This document shows, piece after piece, positions 11,901-23,052 of a stretch of 64,000 nt of DNA (positions are counted from its first letter, which is position 1; every line of letters starts with the position of its first letter). A program made the translations under genes and the position numbers. Origin of the DNA: Nigrospora sphaerica (taxonomy: Eukaryota > Ascomycota > Sordariomycetes > Amphisphaeriales > Apiosporaceae); contig JAGVVL010000025.1 of the NCBI GenBank assembly GCA_018287875.1, positions 682,001 to 746,000 of the forward strand. Reading direction: 5' to 3'. The notes beneath the pieces were generated by a model. That model had not been told where the DNA came from, ran no database searches, and was given only the letters and a program-made list of their open reading frames with translations.

Positions 11901-13242
11901 CGTAGCAAATTGCCCGATTCTAGAACTGCAGATGCTCCCCCGGCCAAGCAAAACCTTGCAGGTATCTGTTCCGGATCACGGCCGGCCGACAGGTCTTGGT
12001 CACGGTGTGGTTGACAGGACCCCTCAAGACCCCTGGCGCGGTATGGGGACCACTCCCCGTCGACTCCCGCTTCTCCTCTCTTTGCCTCGCGTGGCGAGAG
12101 GACTTTATGTCGGTGGCCCTGCACGTTTCCGCCTACGTTTACTGTTAAGATACGGGGCAACCCCTACGCGTCCGGAATAGAGCGAGTTGTGTATGCGCGT
12201 GCATGTGTGTGCGGGCGTACGGGCTTATTCGGTGTGTGTACTCCCGAGCATTGAATGTTTAGTGGCAACACCAGAGGTGGCCCGGATTGAACCAGCTCGA
12301 GGCCCATCCATCCCTTCGAAAGTCCATTGAAGCGGCGATTGCTGGGTGTTAGTGGCTCCTCTAGCGCACCAGCTGCTACCCTACTAGATTCGTTACTACA
12401 ACCTTAGGTACCACCGCCTACAGGACCTACCGGAGCCCTTCCACTGTTAGGCATCGCCCATTGCCGAAGCCCGGTTAGGTAGGTCAGGTCCCGGGCCCTT
12501 CGCTCCCCATAGCGCTGATCTCACGAGGCCCCATTCCACGATATGGCCGAGAGACAGCAGCCGAGTGCCTACCTGTCTCGAGCTGGAAGGAGAAGCAGCC
12601 AGGTCTCGCAGTGTCGAGTCCCGAACCCCGGACGATGAGCAAGCAATTCCGCACCCAGCTACTAGGTAACACATAAACTCCAGCCACAACGACCATCCTA
12701 ATGTGCTCACAGAGCTTCGGAACTGCCTAAGTTAAGTAAGGTCTACTACTTAACATAACCCGGAAGCCGTGTATCAAAGGCTGCCACCACTCCTTTCTCC
12801 CAAAGCGGTTGCCCCCCCCTGTTGCCCTCCTTCCCCCCCCCCCTCTGGCACACACGGACCATCACCTATCGATCGCCCCCGTCCGCAGGGGTATCTCGTC
12901 GTTTCATAATTGCCCGCCAGCACAGCCCTGGCCTGACCAGACCGTCTGTCCCCCATTCTGCTGTCCTGTCTGAAGCTGCCTTGCCTGCCTGCTGTCTGCT
13001 GTCTACATTGGGAGACAGGAGCGCGTGTTCTGTTCTGAAGCCAATCGACTGGGGCGATTACTAGAAAGTCTTTTTTTCTCACGTCCACCTTTCGACTGTC
13101 CAAACCATCCCATCTGCCCCATCCGCCTCCTCCCCCCCCGGGCACATCGTCCATCACGACCACATCCTCCCACCCCCTGTGTGTGCAGGTGCAGGTTCTT
13201 GAGGTCGGCCTCCGACATAGGTAGCCTTTTCGTCCGTCCACC
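8921..13242. other. 4.3-kb gene-free interval: rpl29 3' side and vts1 upstream region
   Basis: No credible gene is seen on either strand; the open frames are short and compositionally biased. Contents: a (CCA)n tract near 11383-11400; an AT-rich island at 11655-11815 made of repeated GTACCTA/AAGTAC words; a smaller one at 12725-12757; and C-runs at about 12812-12843, including 11 consecutive C from 12833. The last ~460 bp before vts1 are pyrimidine-rich and probably 5' UTR, which suggests a long leader for vts1. Confidence 0.55.
11655..11815. repeat. AT-rich island of GTACCTA / AAGTAC words
   Basis: Within about 160 bp the words AAGTAC, GTACCTA, TTAGGTAC and AGGTACC recur at least eight times in both orientations, in an otherwise GC-rich setting. 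The motif TAGGTACCTA is its own reverse complement, so the island is rich in short palindromes. Similar shorter islands occur elsewhere in the window between genes. No coding potential is seen. Confidence 0.7.
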
Positions 13243-15094
13243 ATGAACCGGAACAGCACCCCCGAGGCCAACACGGCCTCGTCGCTGCGTCCGCCCTCGT
13301 CGCGCCCCGTCAACGCCGGCAGCTCCATGCGGGCCTCGGCCGACATGGCCGCGCTGGCCGGCAGCACGCCCGTCAGCCGCATCCGCCCCTCGTCCGACTT
13401 CTACGGCCAGTCCCAGGGGCAGTCGCAGGGCGGCGACGCCGACCCTCAGGACAAGATGACGCAGCAGTGGATTGCCGACATCGACCAGTACGAGACCACG
13501 CTCGAGGAAATGGCCGCCGCCACCCTCGACCAGGACTTCAAGGATGAACTCAGCGCTATTGAGCAGTGGTTCAGGGTCCTGTCCGAGGCCGAGCGCACCG
13601 CCGCCTTGTACGCCTTGCTGCAGCAGACCACCCAGGTCCAGATTCGCTTCTTTATCCAGGTGCTGCAGCAGATGGGCAAGAACCACCCCATGTCGGGCGT
13701 CCTGTCGCCCGCAAACTTCGATAAGGGTATGTCGAACGCTGCTCGTTCCGTCGTCACCTGCCGCGAAACTGACTTGCCCCCCCTTTGCTCCAGACCCCAT
13801 GTCAAACCGATTGAGTGATGCCATGAACAAGCTGAACGTCAACTCGGCCCGAAACTCCATGTCGCACGCCCAGCCCTCGGCCAAGAGACACTCGGGCCTC
13901 GACTCGTCCACCATCAACGCCATGTTCCCCGACGCCGCTGCCGCCATTGCTACTGAGAAGGCCAAGTTCACCCAGCAGACGGGCAACCAGCCGCCGTCGA
14001 ACCGCAACAGCACGGCCGTCGATGTCAGAAACTCCCTTGCCGGCCCCACCATTGCCGAGGAGTCGTCCAACGGCCAGGCCCCTCCGGCCTCTCCCTGGGA
14101 GGGCTCAAGACCCAAGTCCTCTTCGGGCCAGCAGCCCCCTATGGGTCAGTTTGCCCAACCGCCCCCTTCGGCGGGCTTGAGGTCGCCGCGACCCCCCCAA
14201 ATCAGCGGCAACCAGCACATACAAAGCACTACTTTGACCGCGGGCGATAAGCAGGCTGGCGATCTCCCCCTGCTTTCGCCGTACACGGCTGGCAGTGGCA
14301 ACTGGGCCTCGATGGTGAACACGCCCATGGTGCCCAACTTCGGCGCGGGTCCTAACCAGGCGGACATGGTGGCCAATGCCACGGCTATGAAGCTGGCAGC
14401 TCTGTCCACGGTGAACAACCGCTTCGCTCTCGACGACGTACGGAAATACCGCCGGGCGAGGTCGAACGATGCGCCCGGCGCGAACCAGAACCCTCTGTCA
14501 CCCGGCGTTCCCGGCATGATGCCGCCCGGGACCAATGTTGTCATGATCAACGAGCACGGCCAGGTTATCAGCCGGGACCAGATGCTTGCCCTTCAAAACC
14601 AGCAGATGGGCAGCTTCGGTGCCCGCTCGCGGCCCAGCTCGCCCGGTATGGCGATGCAGGGCGGCGTGTTCAACGGCATGCCCTTCACCTCGCCCCAGAC
14701 GAATGGTTTCTTGAGCGCATACGACGGATCCAACCCCTTGATGGGCAACGGCATGGGCATGGGCCAGATGGGCCAGATGGGCCAGATGGGCCTCGCGCCC
14801 GAGGGCTACCTGTCGGACCACTCGGATATGGTCCGTGGCCGATCGCCGCGCGGTCGTCGTGGCACCTCGAAGCCGCCGGAGGACCCGACCGACCCGACCC
14901 TGTTGCAGGACATCCCGGCTTGGTTGCGCAGTCTCCGGCTGCACAAGTACACGGATAATCTGAAGGACCTTAAGTGGACCGAGCTGGTCGACCTGGACGA
15001 CGAGGCCCTGGAGAAACGTGGTGTCAACGCGCTAGGCGCGAGACGCAAGATGCTGAAGGTTTTCGAGCAGGTCAAGGGTAAGCGCACGGCCTAA
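13243..15094 (+). CDS. vts1: Vts1, SAM-domain RNA-binding post-transcriptional regulator
   Basis: Exons are 13243-13726 and 13794-15094, giving 594 aa; the 67-nt intron has a GTATGT donor. A short N-terminal linker leads to a conserved helical block at about residues 75-160 ([20 protein letters not shown] ... [12 protein letters not shown]). A long Ser/Pro/Gln/Met-rich disordered middle includes a GQM repeat near 14759-14790. The C-terminal SAM domain lies at about residues 533-592 ([20 protein letters not shown] ... [11 protein letters not shown]). In yeast and Drosophila (Smaug) this SAM domain binds CNGG-loop hairpins in mRNA and recruits Ccr4-Not for deadenylation. The basic GARRK surface that contacts RNA is present, so cytoplasmic mRNA decay is the expected role. 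The start is the first ATG of the frame, in context CCACC-ATG-AAC. Confidence 0.95.
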
Positions 15095-16308
15095 CATACG
15101 GCCGACAAGCACACGAGACTGACGAGTCGACAGAAGCCAAGGCAGACGGCAAGCTGGCCTAGCCTATTTCTAATACGCAGAGAGCCAACTTTGACAGTAG
15201 CTCTTTGGCATAACAGACTTAGCATCGGCAGATAATATCTAGTTTCAAGAGGCACGGTACCTCTTGCTCTTCCGGTAGCTGGGGTAGGAAAGGACACTCA
15301 GGTTGCATCTAGGAAGGGGCATTCTTGGGGCCAGGGAAACACGGCAAGGGGAGGAAAAGTGATGTTGCTCCGTTCTGAATAGACGGCCAGAAGATCTGGT
15401 CGGAAGGACACAACAAAGCATAGCGGATTTGAGTTTGCAACGTGTACGAGCAAATAGGTCGTTTATCTCAGGGGAAGTGAAGGGGGCAGAGGGAGAGCTC
15501 TTTGCCGAGCGGCTCGGGAATATAGTTTAACGATGACGAAGGAACCCCATTTCTGCCACGTGATGATGCTTGGTGTTGCTATAACAGGTCACGGCCTGGG
15601 AGTACCGATCCAGTCCGAGATTGCAAAAGAAGTGCTTGAGTTCTCAGTTCGCTTCTCATCGAGGTATCTATCTCTATTCTAGCGTTGGCACCGCAGTCAC
15701 GAGACACAAATCAGTTTCCCCTTCAGAGGTACCGCCAGCTGGTGCCAACTGTTGCATACCTATGTGGGGTCAAAGTGGCCGGAGCTTTTCCGCTCCTAGA
15801 GCTGGGGTGCATCCCATCTCTTACAACCTTAGGCGCATGGGCGCCCATGGGCAGAATGCAGGTTCCAACTCAACACATGCTGCGCATCTCGTGCGCACAA
15901 GAGTTTTGAGGTCCGCAAGAGGTGACGCGGGGGGTGTTTCCTGGTCGGTTTTGTAAACAGTCAAAGTGCGTCCTCAGTCTGCCGCATGCGTATGCGGAAA
16001 TTGACTGCGTCCCTGCTTTATCGCCTCATATGGGAGCCTAGCTATTAACGTTTCGTTAGACAACCACTCGTCCTGATCTATCCCATGGACTAGACGTACA
16101 GAGGAAAACCAAAGGTTTCGCCCACACCCACGTACACGCGAGGGAGCATAAGACGCCGTCCGACCCAGCTCCCTCGGTTAACAGTTCCAAATAGCGTGTA
16201 CGGCGGGACCTGTCGAGTCTACTCTCCGTTCCCGGGGCCTTCGTTCAGATCACCATCCTCGCGTTGACGCCGCGGCAAACAGTCCCCAAAGGCATGCACG
16301 GATGAGCC
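15095..16308. other. Intergenic: vts1 3' UTR and tfc4 promoter
   Basis: About 1.2 kb between two genes on the same strand. No coding potential or repeat was recognised. It probably holds the vts1 terminator and the tfc4 promoter. Confidence 0.5.
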
Positions 16309-19300
16309 ATGGCCTCGCCAGGTCAGCCCGACCCCAACGGGTCGCCGGAATCACAGACGAGGCAGTGGCATCACAGCGCCGCCAGCGCGTTCGCCGCTCG
16401 GTCGCAGTCGCAACCGCAAGGGTACCAGGAGCCGCAGACTTCGGCGTACGCGCAACCCGCATTGCATCCGCACCACGGCCCGCAATACGGCGGCCATCCG
16501 TCGGAATGGCAAGATACACCCATGGAAGACCAACTGCCGGCCAGCCGGCCCGTGTACCCTCCGCCGGATGCTCCGTCCCGGGGCATCGGTTTGTACCGGC
16601 CGGCGCTGATTCCCCGACCCCAACCCGCTGCCCACCAGTCGTACCCGCCGCCGCCCGAAGCAGGCGGCTACTCATGGCGGCCCGTGGTCCAGGAAGCCCC
16701 GCATGCGTTCCAGCAGCCTGACGCCATCCACCAGGACGGCTCGCTGTATTATCCGCAGTATGGGCGGGGGCCTCGATATGCTGCGTCGCAAGCCGCCCCC
16801 GTTGCACAGTTCCAGCATCAGATGCCGAGCCATGCTGGGCTTGCCCAGGCAGCCCCTCAGGCCGAAGCGACTGGCTTCCCAGGCGAACCTGGCGCGTTCG
16901 TTCCCGCTCAAGCACATGGCGGCCAGGGAAACGAGGGTGCCAGTACGATGGATTTCGGGGACGACGCTCTGCTGGCATCTCAGAAACAAGCTCTAGGCTC
17001 CTTAAAGGATTCGTTCCGGAGCTATGCGAAAGCACGAGACCTCAAAAACATGCCCGCCCTCGCCCCCGGCGAGGCGCCCGAATCATCGCAACCCCAGCCT
17101 CGCGTGATCAAGCGCCGAGGACCACGCAAGGCAGCTGAACCCACCGGCGATGTCAAGATGCGTCTCAACAACGCTACCGCTGCGTACTTAGATCAAGATT
17201 ACGACGGTGCGCTGGCCTACGTTGAAGATGCCATCCGAATCAACGGCGAGATCCATAGCGCCTGGAAGCTGCTTGCCAGCATCCTCGACGAGCGCGGACA
17301 GGCCAAGGAGAGTTTGCTGGCGCGCGTGTGCGCGGCCCATCTGGAGCCCAAGGTCATAGGCGGATGGACAGAGTGCGCCAAGCTGGCCGGGGATCTCCTC
17401 ATCGAAGCACCCGAAGACTTTGAAGATGTTTCCAAAATTGCCATCATGGCCAACTCCCAAGCCATCCGGATCGAGCCGGAAAATATTGAGCACCGCTTGA
17501 AGAGAGCCGCCTTGTACTTGGCCAGAGAGAGCTATACACTGGCCATAGGCGACTACCAGTTCATCCTGGAGCGTCAGCCATATGACCTCGACGCTATCCA
17601 GGGGTTTGTCGAAGCCGCTGTCCCGCTGTCGGCGAGTCGTCGAAAGGGCGCCGGCGAGCCACAGGTGGCTGCCAAGGAATTTTTCCGTAGCGCCGTTGAT
17701 CATTACCTGGAGCAATACCCGGCCGGACGCGCTTGCATTAGTTTCCCCTTCACATGGGACCATGCCATCACTTATATCGAGCTGCTGTTCCACTTGAAGT
17801 CGTATTCAGAGGCTCTCGACCAGACAAGAACTCTCTCGAGGTGGATCCTGGGCAGGAAAGATGAGATCTTTTGGGACACCCTCGACGACGACCGCGAATG
17901 GGATGGGACCGACGAACGCCGCTACGATATCCCCGGGTTTGTGTCGGGGAAGCATGCCCCCGACTCGTATGGCTTGAGTTTACCTCTCCGACTGCGCACG
18001 AAGCTGGCTATTTGCCGGCTCCGCTTAGGTCAGCTGGAAGAGGCCATGGTACGCATACCTGCCCCACGCCATGTATCGCCATAAGAGCTAACATGATCCA
18101 GCGTCATCTGGAATGGCTGGATCCTACTCAGAGCCCCCCTGCGGAATCGGAGTCCCAGTGGCCTGAGCTGCTTGCCGAGGTGGCTTCGGCGTTGTTCGAT
18201 GCTAGCGAGTACGCCGCAGCGCTGCGGTTCTACGAACCGCTGCGAAGCGACCCCGATGCTCTGGATGCTTCTCAGCTGAATCAGGTCGGAAGATGCTATT
18301 TGGACGCCGGTGATAACCGGCAGGCTGAGGAATGCTTCACCGCCGCACTCGATTCGGAGGATCCCAACCTGGATGCGCGCATCGCGGCCCGTTACGAGCT
18401 AGCCAAGATGTACGAGAAGGCGAGACAAAAGGAAGAGGCCTACATCCTGGTAAACGAGGCCATGGAGCTCGAGCGGGATCGCGATGCCAACGTCGAGGAG
18501 TCGGGCGAGGATGACGAGGAGTCGGGGGGCGAAGATGGTGAGAAGGCTCCAGCGAAACCCAAAGCTAAACGTAAACCGGCCGCGGCAAGGAAACCTCGGC
18601 AGCCCAAGGAGAAGAAAGCTCGGAAACTTGTCCCTAGGGTACCTCGCGAATCGAAGAAGTACGGCCCGCGGCGGCCTCGGCCGCGTATTTTTGCGCTTGA
18701 CGAAGACCGGCTTCGCGAAGAAAACGAAAGGTCGGCGTATTTGGCGCAAAAGTGGGAGATCGTGCGGCATGGGCGCAACGAGGGAGAACGGGCCGTCGAG
18801 GGCCCTGGCGAAGAGTGGTTGGCGGCCGCGAGGGAGCTTGTCAACGACTTTTGCTCCTTCAAGGCCTTCTTTCCGTGGGAGCGCTACCTCGTGCACATCG
18901 GCCTCCGGCAGGACACGGGAGGCTCGTCGTCGACCAACCCCATGCTCCTCAAGATGGCGCAGCGCCTCAAGGACAGTGAGTAGCAGCGGCGGCCCCGGGT
19001 CGCCCCCGCCGGAAGCCAGCGTGACTGACACGACGCAGACATGGACCCCACGGCCCAGGCCGATGTGGATAAACGCGTGCACCAGACGACGGTGGGCTAC
19101 CGCGACGTCTCCTTTTCCGACTGGCTCAATCTCTTCCTCGAGTATGCCCTGGCGCTGGCACACACCGGCAGCATCAAGGAGGCGTACGAGATTTGCGACT
19201 CGGCCAAAGACGCAAACGTCTTTTTCGAGGTGCCCGAGAACCTATTCCTGATCCACGTGGCGTCGGCCGGTAAGTGTTGTATATGTGTTCCCCCACCTCC

Positions 19301-20263
19301 AACCCCTTTCTTTCCCCTTCCCCCCTATTTTTGACCCAACACGATGACCACGGGGTTTCGTTTATACTGAAATTCCCCTCCCCAGCCTGTGCCCTCCGCG
19401 CCAGGGACGAGGAGCGCTGCATCGAGGTGGCGCGGTGGTTCATGGCCAAGAATCAGTTCGCGACGGACGGGTTCCGGCTGTACGCGGCGCTGTGCCGGCT
19501 GTGCGCGTCGACGGCGGGCTGGTACGCCGACTCGCGTGTGCAAAAGTTCACCCTGCGGCAGATTAAGCTCATGGACGCCGCCCTGCTCGCACCCGACGCC
19601 AAGCAGAAGCCCCTCGAGGTCGTCGACCCCTCCGTATACCCCAGCCGCCAGCTCGACGTCACCCTGCTCATGCTCTACGGCCACATCCTCTTCGTCTCCA
19701 ACAGCTTCACCTACGCGCTGAGTAAGTTTGCTCCCTCACCGCCCCCTTTCTCTATTCTTTCCGTCTTTCTCTCTCTCTCCCCCCCTCTTGAAAAGCCTGA
19801 CCGCCCACCTCTAGACTACTTTGTACGCGCCTACGCCGTCGATCCCGACAACCTCATGATCAACCTCAGCATCGGGCTGGCCTACGTGCACTACGCCATG
19901 AAGCGCCAGGCCGAGAACCGCCAGTACCTGCTGGCGCAGGGCTTCGCCTTCCTGCACCGCTGGTACCGCCTCCGCCTCGCCTCGGCCGACGCCGCCGCCT
20001 GCTCGGCCCAGCGCCAGGAGGCCCACTACAACCTCGCCCGCTGTTACCACGCCCTCGGCCTCACCCACCTCGCCGCCGAGTACTACCGCCGCGTCTTCCG
20101 CGAGGCCGAGGATCGTGCCCCCGGCGCAGACGCCGACGCCGACGCCGCCGCCCGCGACAGCGACCTCGTCCGCGAGGCCGCCTACAACCTCCAGAACTGC
20201 TGCGTCATCGGCGGCGACACCCCCGCCCTCCAGGCCATCGCCGAAAAGTGGCTGGTATTGTAA
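16309..20263 (+). CDS. tfc4: TFIIIC subunit Tfc4/Sfc4 (tau 131-type TPR protein)
   Basis: Exons are 16309-18048, 18102-18975, 19039-19269, 19386-19721 and 19815-20263, giving 1,209 aa; all junctions keep phase (0,1,1,1). The first ~240 residues are Pro/Gln/His-rich and disordered. From about residue 265 (IKRRGPRKAAEPTGDVKMRL) a TPR array begins with AAYLDQDYDGALAYVEDAIR. It is interrupted at about 712-776 by an acidic then strongly basic linker (KPKAKRKPAAARKPRQPKEK region), and a second TPR set fills the C-terminus (IGLAYVHYAMKRQ, YNLARCYHALGLTHLAAEYY). This split TPR layout is typical of the TFIIIC subunit that bridges A-box-bound TFIIIC to TFIIIB (Brf1/Bdp1) in RNA polymerase III initiation. 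It is nuclear and of normal length. It is convergent with the Zn2Cys6 gene across a 328-bp gap. Confidence 0.93.
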
Positions 20264-20591
20264 CAAGAACGCGACGTACCGCCCGCAGGGGAGAGGGGCT
20301 TTACGGGGGGTTTCGGGCCAAGGCAGGTAAGTCTGTGACGCGCGCGTGGTGTTTTGCTTCTTAGCATCCAAACCGCTACGGGTGCCACCTCATGAGCGAG
20401 CATATAGTCTCGTAATAATCATACATAAGACCCTGGCTCGTACATCATCATACACATCGGACTTCGGTCTCACCCAATCTTGGGTCTAAGTAAGCGGCTA
20501 TTTTGTTGCACCTCACTTTGCTTAACGCCGCCCCTTTGGAAGGTTTCCATCAACCGCCTAGTCCTAAAACGCCCGGTACCCGAATGTCCCA
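20264..20591. terminator. Convergent 3' region between tfc4 and the Zn2Cys6 gene
   Basis: Two stop codons face each other across 328 bp. Both transcripts must end here, possibly overlapping. A somewhat AT-richer stretch at 20398-20460 carries ATAATCATACATAAG-type words that could serve as polyadenylation signals. No gene is seen. Confidence 0.5.
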
Positions 20592-23052
20592 TCACGCAAG
20601 GCCCTGTAACGTCTCGAAATCAGGTATCCACGTCGCCTCATCGTCATTTGGGTCCTGGTTGATCCAACTCGCCAATTCGGCCACCACCCGTCGGGCGTCG
20701 TCACAATCCTCCCCGTCGTCTTCTGCGTCTGCTTGGCACAAGCCGTCCGTGATCGGCTGCCCCGGCTTCTCCTCCCACTCGCCGTCGCCGGCGTCGCTGC
20801 TCCTCTGCAGTTTGTCCATGGCGGCGCGCACGAGGAGCTCGAAGGCGTCGCGGTAGCGGCGGACCCAGGGCGCGCGTTCGCTCATGACGAAGAGGGCAAG
20901 CGAGGCGGCGCGCACGTCGTCGGCAAGTGCCACCGACCACACGGCGTGCGCGCGCGTCCAAAGTGCGTACAGCAGCGTGACGCCCGCCACGAATACGCTC
21001 TGCACCGCCATGAAGGATGGCCGGCCGTAGCCGTCCTCGTCGTTTTCGTAGTCGCCGTCGTCCGTCTTCTTCGTCTTGGAGCTTCTTTGATGCCGCCGCT
21101 TGTGCGCCTGGCACACGGCCCCCGCGGCCCGCAGGCACCGGCTGTAATGGGCGTCACCAGGGTCCAAAACGCCCAGGAATGGTTGTAGAAGAAGCCGCTC
21201 GGCACTGTGGTAGTGTAGCAGGGCGTCGTCGCGCGCCCGCCCTGTAAGGTTGGATGGCAGCGCCGCCTTCCAAGCCGTGAGCTCGCCGTGGTACCGGTCT
21301 AGCTTGGTCGCCAGCGCTGCCAGCGGCTTGTCGGCGCGGTAGATGGCGTTCTGGATACGCGACTCGATGCGCCGCAGACGGAACAACCAGACGGCCGTCG
21401 CCAGGGGCGTTTTCCAGTCGGCAGGGGCACCGTAGTGGCTGAGGGGGGAGAGCGGCCCGTCCGGCAGCTGCGGGTCAATCATCGGCTTCGTCGACTCGTC
21501 GTCCGGCAGAGGCACGTCGATCTGCCGGTCCGGGAGGCTGGGCGGCCGGCCCATGGAGATGGCGATGGTACGTTCCAGCGCGTACACGCTCCAAAACAGA
21601 CGGCGCTGTCTTTGAGCCGCCACGATGTCGTCGTCGCCATGTTTCGGCCGTCGGTGCAATCCCAGGTCGATGCAAGTCCGCATGGCGAGCCCGATCATGT
21701 ACCAGAGGCCGCCGCTCGACGGCGACCGCAGGTGGTAGATAACCAGCAGCGTCATGGCCTCGATATTCTGCGTTGTCCGCGACTCGCGCGCCGCCGAGAT
21801 GTGCTGTAACGCCGCCATATAGTAGCCCTAGCAAGAAACGGTGAGCGACGCGACTCATCAAGGGTTGGGCGGTGGCCGTCCTCGGAGCCGCAAGGGGAAT
21901 GCATACCTCCGGGGGCGAGGCTACGGGTTTCTCGCTCGGCTGAAGCAGCATGGCACCGATGGCGTACGCCATATAGAGCTTGAAGAGGCCGAAGCGCTGC
22001 GGCTTAGTGAGCCGGGCCGCCGGCATGGCGGCGAGCGGTGATCGCTCGCAGTGCAGGGCCCAGACGTCGTCGGGGTCAAGGAAGGGATAACGCGGATGGA
22101 TCTGATGGAAGTAGGCGGCAAGATAGGCCCGACCCACGTCGTCGCTGGGCGGGCTTGCGCTATTAGCGTAAACCTCCTCCATGGTGACAGCCCTGGCAGA
22201 CGGCGCGTAGCGGCCATCGCCGCCGCTGCTCAGACTGGTCGCTACACTGGACTTGCGCCGCTTGGCTGCCGGTGGGCTATCGCCGCGCGCGGGGATGGCC
22301 TTGTTCCAAACAGTTGCCTGCACCATCTCGCCGAGGTTAAGGGCCAGGTTAAGGCCGGACGAGCTGCCGATGTAGGCGGGCGCCTCGAAGTTGCCCATGG
22401 CCAGCAGCTCGACAACATCACCCAGGGCATCGCGCGCCTGCGTCGACTGCCGCGGCGAGTGCAGCGGCGGTGAAGGGTAGTACGGCCTGTCCTCGGGCAG
22501 CCATGATTGTTGTGCGCCGAGTTCCGTCACCTGGGCTTCGAGAAACGCCACACGCTCTTCGAGAGCGCGCGTGTAGGCGGCCGGAGGCTCGTCTTCGGTC
22601 ACGGCCGTCTTATCGCAATCTGTACCGGCCTTCCTACAGTTGGAGCAGATGGGCCACTGATCGTCGCACTGGGCTGCAGCATGAGTATACGACGGCGGTA
22701 CGCGGGCTTCTGGCAAACCCCCCTATCCGTCACGCAGGGGCTCACCTTCTGTTTTCGGTTCTTGCATCTGCGAACGGGGGTTAGCTCGGTAAGGCCAAAA
22801 GGAAACCCGCCGTTTGGCCCGTGGAGGGAAGCGATTGGCTGACGGCCGACGGGACACGACCGGCCGGCAACCAGGCGAGGAGGAAGTGTGGTGGGTGTAT
22901 GTATGTATGCCTGTTCCGACTCACCTTGTACACGCGGTCCGGCCTCTCTTTCTGGGGTTGTGGCCGTGGCCGTGACCGTGGGTACCGGCGCCGGCCCAGA
23001 TGGTCGCGGTCGGTGATACACTGGCACTGAGGGGCATGGCGGCGGAGGCCAT
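20592..23052 (-). CDS. Zn2Cys6 fungal transcription factor
   Basis: Exons on the minus strand are 23052-22925, 22767-22746 (22 nt), 22668-21907 and 21827-20592, giving 715 aa. The zinc cluster is at residues 41-68: Cys41, 44, 51, 58, 61 and 68, in ACTRCKNRKQKC then PICSNCRKAGTDC. It is assembled across two introns: exon 1 gives the first two cysteines except part of R43, the micro-exon gives RCKNRKQK, and exon 3 starts at Cys51. A coiled-coil-like linker follows (RALEERVAFLEAQVTELGAQ). The Fungal_trans (middle homology) domain spans about 225-480 (YFHQIHPRYPFLDPDDVW ... SGGLWYMIGLAMRTCIDLGL). The ATG at 23052-23050 has an in-frame TAG five codons upstream. A second in-frame Met is at residue 6. 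Expected nuclear, binding CGG half-sites; the target pathway cannot be told. Confidence 0.92.

Noticed and set aside
12284..12293. tRNA-like T-arm (reverse complement GGTTCAATCC)
   Set aside because: The T-stem has a mismatch, and no A-box, anticodon stem or matching acceptor stem is found at the right distance.
13003..14115. 370-codon antisense frame across vts1 exon 1
   Set aside because: It is explained by codon bias of the sense gene; the sense strand has the SAM protein with a clear intron.
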